DNA of 64,000 bases, from assembly GCF_040834005.1 (NCBI RefSeq), contig NZ_CP162129.1, positions 7,501-71,500 on the forward strand, given 5' to 3'. Below are positions 57,123 through 64,000 of this stretch, in pieces. The stretch is from Paenibacillus sp. PL2-23. GTDB lineage: Bacteria > Bacillota > Bacilli > Paenibacillales > Paenibacillaceae. Position 1 is the first letter of the stretch. Each line of letters opens with the position of its first letter. The notes under the pieces are model-generated. The model searched no databases. It saw nothing but the letters and a program-made list of their open reading frames with translations, and had not been told where the DNA came from. The position numbers and the translations under genes were made by a program.

Positions 57123-57188
57123 CAGCGCCTTCCAACTCTCACCAGCTTTTACATGCAGGGTGTACAGTTGCATTCTCGCCATAGACGC

Positions 57189-57236
57189 AAGAAAACCCCG
57201 AATTTGCCGCCCAGGGCGTCCGAGGTTTTCTATAAA
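57189..57236 (-). terminator. Rho-independent terminator of the Pel-like/CotH/VTC operon
   Basis: GAAAACCTCGGACGCCC pairs with its partner ending TTCGGGGTTTTC on the minus strand, with a U-rich 3' arm (GGTTTTCTTG). It lies 22 bases past the DUF4956 stop. Confidence 0.85.
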
Positions 57237-57258
57237 ACCAGATACAAAATGCTTAGTA

Positions 57259-57939
57259 TTACTGTGCGTAATCACCTGAATAATTAATGAGCGACACGTC
57301 GTGCACGCCCTCGATCTGGCTCAATCGCTGGACAAACGCCGTGTTGTCGTCCCGCAGCATAATCTCGACTGTTATTTCTACAAAATCTTTACGGACGGTC
57401 TTCGACTTCAGCTTGGTGTTCAACTTGCGCATCTGCACGCGAAGCTCTCCTGTAGCTTCATCCGTATGTCTGACGATAAGCAGATACGCTTGCTCGCGAA
57501 CCTTCCGTTTGGACAACCAGAAGAGAGTTAAACCAAGAATCAGGGATCCGCCAAGCGCGAGCGGATACATCTTGGCGCCGCTCGCGATACCTGCCGAGAT
57601 AGCCCAGAACATATAGACAATGTCGAGCGGATCTTTCACGGCAGTACGGAACCTGACGATACTGAGCGCTCCTACCATACCTAGAGACAAGACAATATTC
57701 GTGCTAATCGTCATAATGATTAGGGAAGTAATCATCGTCATTAATACGAACGACACGTTATAGTTGTAACTGTACACCACACCCCTGAACGTCTTACGGT
57801 ATACCCAATAAATAAATAAGCCGATTATAAACGCGCAGAGCAGACCAAGAAACATATCCACATACGAAATGCTTCGGAAGGACTCCAGATGCAATACGCT
57901 CTTTTTTATGACATCTTGAAAATTAATGGCATCTCCCAT
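57259..57939 (-). CDS. DUF4956 membrane protein
   Basis: 226 aa. About four transmembrane helices occupy the first 150 residues, with the family signature SLGMVGALSIVRFRTAVKDPLDIVYMFWAISAG. The soluble C-terminal domain of about 75 residues ends in EGVHDVSLINYSGDY. The function is unknown, but genes of this family often sit next to VTC-domain and CotH genes, exactly as here. It is the last gene of the operon, 13 bases after the VTC gene. Confidence 0.9.
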   Translation of the reverse strand: MGDAINFQDVIKKSVLHLESFRSISYVDMFLGLLCAFIIGLFIYWVYRKTFRGVVYSYNYNVSFVLMTMITSLIIMTISTNIVLSLGMVGALSIVRFRTAVKDPLDIVYMFWAISAGIASGAKMYPLALGGSLILGLTLFWLSKRKVREQAYLLIVRHTDEATGELRVQMRKLNTKLKSKTVRKDFVEITVEIMLRDDNTAFVQRLSQIEGVHDVSLINYSGDYAQ

Positions 57940-57952
57940 AACAGCTAAGCCC

Positions 57953-58663
57953 CTATTCTTTAAAATGCTTCAAGTTAACTTCCTTGCAAATGACGTATTT
58001 CGAGATAGAGGAACGAACATGATGATCGGGTTTTACAACCTGTCGCACATGATCCGCCAAAAATGAATCGAACTTCACTTCCAGTATGGTTCTGGGCGCA
58101 TCTATTGCTTCCTCCAGAACTAGATGGGGGTCAAATATATCAAATGTGTTCGTCCCCGCCGACAACTTCTTGTCAAATGTTATACGCACATTTCCAAACT
58201 CGTAAATGTAGGCTGCCCGCCAATAATCAACGATAGCTGCAGGCCGGAAACTCCTGTGAGCAAGCGCGGAATAAAATTCCACCAGCAGCATTTCGTCTTT
58301 ACGCAAGAGGCAGTCATAGTCGCCGTTCAAAATGTCGTCGTACTCGCTGCGAGTGATGCGCGCTGATTCCTTACGCACATAATCTCCGAATTTGCTTTTC
58401 CTCTCAACACTGATGTAATCATCGCTGCCGTTGTACGCCCTAATCCGGTACTTATCCCGCTTAAATTCACCATTATTCTTATCATGCAGCGCATGACGGT
58501 GCGGACTGTCAAAGTACAGGCTTCGAATATTATAGCCTTCGCTGCTTACCGAATGCGGGTCCAATGCGAGCAACGACGACACTCTATGATGCAGAGCCAC
58601 GTAATCATGAAGATGCAAATAATATTTATGCTCCGTCCGAAACTTGCCTGCGGATCTAACCAT
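57953..58663 (-). CDS. VTC-domain polyphosphate polymerase-like protein
   Basis: 236 aa consisting of one VTC tunnel domain: FRTEHKYYLHLHDYVAL, YNIRSLYFDSPH, KRDKYRIRAYNG, ISVERKSKFGDYV and TILEVKFDSFL. The alternating basic residues and glutamates resemble the triphosphate-tunnel active site of yeast Vtc4, which makes polyphosphate from ATP. It has no membrane helix. Whether this bacterial form makes polyphosphate is not shown. Confidence 0.88.
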   Translation of the reverse strand: MVRSAGKFRTEHKYYLHLHDYVALHHRVSSLLALDPHSVSSEGYNIRSLYFDSPHRHALHDKNNGEFKRDKYRIRAYNGSDDYISVERKSKFGDYVRKESARITRSEYDDILNGDYDCLLRKDEMLLVEFYSALAHRSFRPAAIVDYWRAAYIYEFGNVRITFDKKLSAGTNTFDIFDPHLVLEEAIDAPRTILEVKFDSFLADHVRQVVKPDHHVRSSISKYVICKEVNLKHFKE

Positions 58664-58665
58664 GA

Positions 58666-61600
58666 TTAGTACACCTCGAACTCTCTTATCCCATAGTAGT
58701 GGTTATCGTCGGAATCGATGTACATGTCGAATGAAGACTGCTCATGCCCTTGAGTATCACGCACTTTGACCGACCAATAATACAAGCCAGGCTGTAATGC
58801 ATTCACTTCAAATCTAGTTTCTTGGATGCCTGTTGCAGAGGCCACGATTTGGCTTAGCTGTGGATCCCGCGCTACCTTCACATCATAGACGAGATCATCT
58901 CCCTGCAAATCATAGGAGACCCCCCACTGGAAGATATGCTTTCCATCCTCAACCACGACGACATCTTGATAGAATGGCTTGGGCTTCTCCAGGTCATCCA
59001 GGAAACGCTGCACCGCCCTCTCCGGAGTCTTCTTCAAAATACGCAATTCCGCTTCAAAATCGGAATTGCGACCAGGCAGGAATTGAATATCCGGATTCCG
59101 GAACAAATAAGGCTTAACGACAGGCGAATAACTATCCAAGAGCTTGCCTATCCGCTGCTCATTCACAATAGCTGAAAGCTCCTCTATCTTCGCTTTTAGC
59201 TCCTCCACATGCTGCGCGCTTCTGAAATAACGATTGTGCAGAATGGATCCCCAATAATTGCTGATACCAGCTTGATGGGGATGTATTGTATTCTGCCGCC
59301 TTTGCAGCTCCCATCCTCCGTCATAGTCCCAAGGCAAGATATACCATGTTTCCGAATTAAGCGGGGAATATAAGTAGAAGTTGTTGGCATCCGTGTCCAT
59401 GTTATCGGTCAATATATTGAACGCGGTCCAGGTCAAGAAATTTTCCTTGTCGAAATGCTTCGCGATGATATCATCAATTGATATTTGATAATTGTTAACA
59501 TCGTCCAGCATGCGAATGAGCTTATCGTGGTCCTCTCGTCCCTTGATTTCCAGAATCGTCTCGAAGCTTGATCTATCGTACTTCGGATCATTCTGCGATC
59601 GGATTTGCTCCGGGTATCGATTAAATTCAAAAAAAGTAACCTTGTACAAATATCCGTTCGAATCCAGCAAATGTGATTGCAGAAATTTTTTGTTTGGCTG
59701 CTCGACATGTGTATATAAACCATAATCGATAAACGAAGCCTCTTTCCTTTCCGACTGATCTTTCACATACACCCGAACAAATTGCGTCCGCAGGCTTGTT
59801 ATATTGTCGATCTCTTCAAGCAGATCAAAACTAAGCTTATTGCGGACTCTGCTTAAATCCAGACTATGCTTGTTTAAATTGAATGTTCTCTGATCAAGCC
59901 AGGTCCCAGCCTCATCCTTCAGCTTAATCCGATATGACTTCTGCGGGGTTCCCCAGGCTGTCTTGCCCCGCAATGTAATCGTGCCGTTGGCCCGATCCTC
60001 TCCGTAACCGAACAGCCCCGAAGCAGGACCTTCACCATCCGGCTTTCCTTCTTGAACGATTACTTCAAGCTGGCCCTGGCTCGTATAATCAGGCAATCGA
60101 TTCAAGCCATACCATGTCAAAGGCGCAGCGTCTGAGGAATAGTCCGGAAGAATCGTGACATACAATGTCTTAAGAGAGTGATCCGTATCTCTCTCATATA
60201 TTCGTTTATCTTCGGACAACTTCGAGGAGTTTAGCAGAGATGACTGCTCAGGCAAAATCTCCGCGGGAATGGAACGGCCTTCTGTGGCGTTAGTACATCC
60301 CGAGAGTGTAATCGCGGCCACAAGCGTTAACGTTGCTGTTGTCCGCGTTTTGGAGAAAAACGATCTGTTTTTTGTCCTTCTAGCCTGCTCCTTGACGTGT
60401 AGCGGCTGCGAACAGAACGTATAGTAGTCAATATTACGTAATATATGCAGCAGTCTGGCAATGACGGCCACAAGCGACAAGAAGGATGCTGCGAACATGC
60501 CCATACCATCCAGCTCCAGCCTCATCATGCCATACGATAAACCTATGTTTAAGAAAAAGAATAAAGCTCCCAAATAAAGTACGCCTTTCCGATCGTCGAA
60601 ATATAATAAAATATGACAGAGCACAAAAAATAAAATAAATAAAAAATAAGCCAGTGCAAGAATATTGAATAAGTCAAGCTGCGCCATGGTAAAGCCAATA
60701 TTCGGCAGGAACTTAATGCCGAGGGCAATCGCCAGGATGGTAAATACCAGTTGAACCTCCATGACAAAGCTTATTTCGCGTACTAACGTTTTTTGCATTT
60801 TCTGCTTTGCCCGCTGTATATCCCGAATCGTTCCGCCATTCAATATATCGGCATAATACTTCTTGAACGATTCATAGAAAGAAGTTTCTACCGACACGAC
60901 GAAGGTAACCAATGTAGGCAAAACAGACAAGTATGCGAAGAATACCGGCAAATCGTAATAGGGCATGACGAAATATCGATTAGCAATCTCATCTCCGCCA
61001 GGACCGAACCAATAGACAAAATTATGAACATAGACGCCGGAATATAGAGCGCATCCAATGAAGAACAGCGAGCGGTATTTCTTGAAGTAAGTCAGAAATT
61101 CAAAGAAATGCGTTGTTGACGCTTTCGGCAGCTTATGCCTGAAATGATGAAAGGACAGGCAAATAATGAGAAGAAAACCTGCATCGATAGCTAGAATGGC
61201 AGCTGTTGTTGGCCGCATGTCCGTGAGGGCACGAAGCAGCCATCCGCATAACAAGGCAACGGCTACGCCAAACGCGTAGCTTCGCACGATTCTCATATAA
61301 TCCTTCAGCGCCGACAGGAAGACGCTTTGCAGCCAAACAACGGTCATGGTGACAAAAAACAGATAAGACGCCGCTTTATAATCCCAGCTGGCTTCCACCT
61401 TCCACAAGAAAACGCCGGCCGTAACCGCAGCAAGCGGCAGCATAAGAATGAGTACCCCGTTTAGAGAAGAAAGCAGCCGATCGTATTTTCTTTCGTAGAT
61501 CATGTCGGCAATATAACGGGTCAGCACAATGGATATGCCGCAAGTCATAACAATAGAAAAGATAAAGCAATAGGACACCGTAGCAATATACAACTCCCAT

Positions 61601-61773
61601 TCCAGGTAGTTGTTCATGCCTGCCGACATCATTCTCTGTAAAGCCAACACAAGCACCATGCTTAATATCATGGGACCCACGGTTGTTATAGAGGAGTAAG
61701 CGTATGCTTTGACGTTATTGATTAATCCTTGCTGTCGGAAGAGCTTCCTAAGCTCGAATCCTATCCCGGCCAC
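58666..61773 (-). CDS. PelG-type membrane protein fused to a CotH-kinase lipoprotein
   Basis: 1035 aa with GTG start overlapping the pelF stop. Residues 1-470 form a PelG-like multi-helix membrane domain starting MAGIGFELRKLFRQQG and including YWFGPGGDEIANRYFVMPYYDLPVFFAYLS. Residues 471-493 look like a complete lipoprotein signal (KTRTTATLTLVAAITLSGC, Cys 493). A CotH domain follows, with NMDTDANNFYLY and ILPWDYDGGW as candidate catalytic segments near 790-825, then a fibronectin-like C-terminus (about 925-1035). I find no ATG, GTG or TTG that could start the CotH part before its signal. Confidence 0.88.
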   Translation of the reverse strand: MAGIGFELRKLFRQQGLINNVKAYAYSSITTVGPMILSMVLVLALQRMMSAGMNNYLEWELYIATVSYCFIFSIVMTCGISIVLTRYIADMIYERKYDRLLSSLNGVLILMLPLAAVTAGVFLWKVEASWDYKAASYLFFVTMTVVWLQSVFLSALKDYMRIVRSYAFGVAVALLCGWLLRALTDMRPTTAAILAIDAGFLLIICLSFHHFRHKLPKASTTHFFEFLTYFKKYRSLFFIGCALYSGVYVHNFVYWFGPGGDEIANRYFVMPYYDLPVFFAYLSVLPTLVTFVVSVETSFYESFKKYYADILNGGTIRDIQRAKQKMQKTLVREISFVMEVQLVFTILAIALGIKFLPNIGFTMAQLDLFNILALAYFLFILFFVLCHILLYFDDRKGVLYLGALFFFLNIGLSYGMMRLELDGMGMFAASFLSLVAVIARLLHILRNIDYYTFCSQPLHVKEQARRTKNRSFFSKTRTTATLTLVAAITLSGCTNATEGRSIPAEILPEQSSLLNSSKLSEDKRIYERDTDHSLKTLYVTILPDYSSDAAPLTWYGLNRLPDYTSQGQLEVIVQEGKPDGEGPASGLFGYGEDRANGTITLRGKTAWGTPQKSYRIKLKDEAGTWLDQRTFNLNKHSLDLSRVRNKLSFDLLEEIDNITSLRTQFVRVYVKDQSERKEASFIDYGLYTHVEQPNKKFLQSHLLDSNGYLYKVTFFEFNRYPEQIRSQNDPKYDRSSFETILEIKGREDHDKLIRMLDDVNNYQISIDDIIAKHFDKENFLTWTAFNILTDNMDTDANNFYLYSPLNSETWYILPWDYDGGWELQRRQNTIHPHQAGISNYWGSILHNRYFRSAQHVEELKAKIEELSAIVNEQRIGKLLDSYSPVVKPYLFRNPDIQFLPGRNSDFEAELRILKKTPERAVQRFLDDLEKPKPFYQDVVVVEDGKHIFQWGVSYDLQGDDLVYDVKVARDPQLSQIVASATGIQETRFEVNALQPGLYYWSVKVRDTQGHEQSSFDMYIDSDDNHYYGIREFEVY

Positions 61774-63188
61774 TACTGCTCACCCCCCACTTTCTGATAT
61801 AGTCTACGATAGTTTTTGATTACATCTTCCTGACGATAGAATCTCTTGACTCGTTCATAAGCATTACGGCCCATCTTCTCGCGAAGCTGCCGATCCTTGC
61901 CCAATTGAATGGCTGCCATAGCGAGCTTCTCATAATGCATAACAGGAGCAATTAGTCCCGCTTCTCCTAATCCATCGTCCATTCCACTGAGGAGTTCCTT
62001 GCAGCTGCCAACGTTTGTCGCTACGAATGGCTTGGCTCCGGCCATACCTTCCAATATAGCCAGGGGTTGTCCTTCGCTTATGCTCGTTAGCATAAATAGA
62101 TCCATCATACCCATATAATCGAGAATCCGAACAGCTCCCGTAAAGTGAACATCCTTTAGTTCAAGCGCAGCTTGCAGCTGCAAACATTCTTCGTAGTATT
62201 GCTTGTCCTCTTCATAAGGCCCCATTACATAAAATTCTGTTTCAGGGAGCTCCCGCTTAATGACTGCAAAGCTTTGAAGCATGGTTTTAATGTCCTTAAT
62301 CGGCACAACCCGTATAATGGCCCCGATTCGCAGTTTTCCATCGGTTGTCTGCGCGCGAATACTCATATAATCATCCACATTTACACCGTTTGGTATAATA
62401 TCGATTTTGCCTGCATCACAGCCAAGCTCGATTTGAATTTCCTTGTTGCGGCGGAACAGTGTCACTACTTGATCAGCCGCTTCGTAAGCGCAGCTGGAGA
62501 GCCGATAGAAATATTCAATCCATAAATCCTTGAAATAGCCCTTTACCCAGTCAGCCTTAATAATTTCTTCCTCACGTTCACGGGAATAAATACCGTGCTC
62601 AGTTAGAATAAAGGGTTTGTTATACAAATGCTTCGCCAGTGAGCCGACTACTCCCGCATAGCCTGTCGATACACTGTGATACATATCGGCTTCCGGAATA
62701 TCCTCACGTATCGTTAACAATAAAGGCAGTATCATGGATCGAACCGTCCAGAACATCTCCGTAAACGGAACAAGCGGATAATGTTTGGCGCAAAGCTCCT
62801 CCAGCAGGTCGAAGAAATCCTTGCTCGTTAAAAAATCAGCCGCATTGCGGAACTTTGGGCTTCGCAGCATATCGAACAAGCCACTCCAGTCCATGTCGAG
62901 CTTCTCGCCCAGCAAAGCCTGCAGGCTTTGTTTTTGAACATCTGTTAATCGAAATCTCTTGCCCCAGATGCCTTCTTCCTCCAGATAGGAATCGAGAAAC
63001 ATCTCCTTCACTTCCTTCACATTAGCCGGCAGCTTGTATTTAAACTGGCCTTTCTGCGATCTGGAAGCTCCTATTGCGAATATAATAAATTCATGCTCGG
63101 GCATCTGGTTAACAATAGCATGTATCCAGCTGGAAACCCCGCCAGTAATGTAAGGATAAGAACCTTCTGCAATCAAGCAAATCTTCAT
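61773..63188 (-). CDS. pelF: PelF-type GT4 glycosyltransferase
   Basis: 471 aa. The PelF N-terminus MKICLIAEGSYPYITGGVSSWIHAI, the middle segment YHSVSTGYAGVVGSLAKHLYNKPFILTEHGIYSRERE and the donor domain (RIGAIIRVVPIKDIKTMLQSF, TSISEGQPLAILEGMAGAKPFVATNVGSC) are all present. In Pseudomonas, PelF is the cytosolic transferase that builds the Pel polymer. It lies four bases after the upstream gene. Confidence 0.93.
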   Translation of the reverse strand: MKICLIAEGSYPYITGGVSSWIHAIVNQMPEHEFIIFAIGASRSQKGQFKYKLPANVKEVKEMFLDSYLEEEGIWGKRFRLTDVQKQSLQALLGEKLDMDWSGLFDMLRSPKFRNAADFLTSKDFFDLLEELCAKHYPLVPFTEMFWTVRSMILPLLLTIREDIPEADMYHSVSTGYAGVVGSLAKHLYNKPFILTEHGIYSREREEEIIKADWVKGYFKDLWIEYFYRLSSCAYEAADQVVTLFRRNKEIQIELGCDAGKIDIIPNGVNVDDYMSIRAQTTDGKLRIGAIIRVVPIKDIKTMLQSFAVIKRELPETEFYVMGPYEEDKQYYEECLQLQAALELKDVHFTGAVRILDYMGMMDLFMLTSISEGQPLAILEGMAGAKPFVATNVGSCKELLSGMDDGLGEAGLIAPVMHYEKLAMAAIQLGKDRQLREKMGRNAYERVKRFYRQEDVIKNYRRLYQKVGGEQ

Positions 63189-63192
63189 ACGT

Positions 63193-64000
63193 TCACCCGC
63201 CTAATTCAATAGCAAATTGAGCCTTCTGTATCTCGACCAAATACGTCTGCTCATCTATCTTCCGAATTTTGCAATGCTCAAGTCTTCCAATGCTGCGATC
63301 TGTCCGCAGCACATAATATAGCTCGCCGCTAAAAGACTGGACGGTGCCTGCAATACGATTCGGCTCTCGCTCAATCTTTACGTTTGAACGCAGAGCTTGC
63401 GCCACCGATAAACCAGCTTCCGTCGAGGTCATATCCCGAAGCCATGGATAGGTTTGATTCAACCGGCCAAGCAGCTCTGTAAAATCCTTGAAAAGATCGT
63501 CCCAATTCTGGTTATTGCTTCTTTCTTTGTCGAGAAGGTCGTCCGGGTGAATAAAGTGTGAAAACACACCAATACTGGTAATCGCATTTACTTCCAGCCA
63601 TTGCATGTAAGGCTCCTCGAAGTAGCCGGAAGTGACTCTCGGCATTTCGATAATGCCATCTTCCGCCACCTCGAACTCCTGAATATAGGAACGGTTGTAG
63701 TAATCCGTGTCATATAAGGACGCAATCACTGTAAGGTCCGGCCATCCTGCCTTCAGCGCCTCTCTGCCCGCTTCACTCAGCGCGTTGGAAGGCGGCACGT
63801 AAGACATTGCGGTGTAGCTGGGAAATGCTGTGCCTAGATAACGGACAACCTCTTCAACAGCCTCCTCCATATAAGCTTGACTTGTCCATGGATGATATTC
63901 GTAATAATCGGCAATTGACTTGTCCGTAATGAGCGACTGATGGTTGTAACCGTGAATGGATATTTCCCCCCCGCTCTTAATGACCTCTCGTCCGTATGCA
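63193..64000 (-). CDS. DUF2194/polysaccharide-deacetylase-like protein, C-terminal part
   Basis: The reading frame is open to the right edge, so the 5' end lies outside. The visible 268 codons include GGEISIHGYNHQSL, MSYVPPSNALSEAGREAL, and FSHFIHPDDLLD, the pattern of carbohydrate-esterase-4-like folds in Pel loci. The C-terminus is a beta-rich domain ending FAIELGG. It may deacetylate or trim the Pel-like polymer as PelA does. An internal ATG at 63870 is not the start, because conserved sequence lies upstream of it. Confidence 0.8.
   Translation of the reverse strand, partial: AYGREVIKSGGEISIHGYNHQSLITDKSIADYYEYHPWTSQAYMEEAVEEVVRYLGTAFPSYTAMSYVPPSNALSEAGREALKAGWPDLTVIASLYDTDYYNRSYIQEFEVAEDGIIEMPRVTSGYFEEPYMQWLEVNAITSIGVFSHFIHPDDLLDKERSNNQNWDDLFKDFTELLGRLNQTYPWLRDMTSTEAGLSVAQALRSNVKIEREPNRIAGTVQSFSGELYYVLRTDRSIGRLEHCKIRKIDEQTYLVEIQKAQFAIELGG

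Noticed and set aside
63193-63870. A complete 225-residue protein starting at 63870
   Set aside because: Conserved sequence (ISIHGYNHQ) continues in frame upstream to the window edge, so this is the tail of a longer gene.

Overview
The window looks like chromosome from a Paenibacillus-type member of the Bacillales. I see this in strong GGAGG ribosome sites, an S-layer protein with SLH domains, a copper-amine-oxidase-like stalk protein, type I cyclic-di-GMP riboswitches, and above all a gene order close to the Bacillus subtilis yabS-yabT-tilS-hpt-ftsH-coaX-hslO-yacD-cysK-pabB-pabA-pabC-folP-folB-folK-yazB-dusB-lysS segment near the origin. Every gene I accept is on the minus strand, so the window is read right to left.

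Right edge, 57.2-64 kb: one tight operon with a DUF2194/deacetylase-like protein (5' end outside), a PelF-type glycosyltransferase, a PelG-type membrane protein fused in frame to a CotH-kinase lipoprotein, a VTC polyphosphate-polymerase-domain protein and a DUF4956 membrane protein. It is a Gram-positive Pel-like polysaccharide locus combined with the CotH/VTC/DUF4956 trio.

25-57 kb: the conserved housekeeping block covers sporulation-associated kinase and VWA protein, tRNA-Ile lysidine synthase, Hpt, FtsH, CoaX, Hsp33, a PrsA-like foldase, CysK, folate synthesis, DusB, GreA and LysS. Set into it are a nucleoside (BMP-type) ABC importer, an ArsR/SRPBCC/VOC group whose VOC gene is split by a 1.4-kb IS605-family TnpB element, and the nadABC NAD genes. 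Several intergenic tandem-repeat arrays lie here; two of them, 12 kb apart and in opposite orientation, share the same 102-bp unit.

4.5-25 kb: an exopolysaccharide operon begins with a tyrosine phosphatase, an S-layer gene and the CpsC/CpsD tyrosine-kinase pair. A structured leader resembling the EAR antitermination RNA follows, then GalU, the initiating sugar transferase, GDP-fucose synthesis (Gmd, Fcl, ManC), UDP-glucose dehydrogenase, five glycosyltransferases, an acetyltransferase, Wzy and Wzx. The 7-15 kb core is strikingly AT-rich and probably acquired.

0-4.5 kb: two adjacent membrane-anchored proteins plus a secreted one share a C-terminal Cys-pair region. A VanZ-like protein, a decayed nucleotide-sugar epimerase and, at the left edge, a secreted protein preceded by two tandem cyclic-di-GMP-I riboswitches complete the region. 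Polysaccharide, S-layer and cyclic-di-GMP signals at both ends point to a cell-envelope/biofilm neighbourhood around the housekeeping block.
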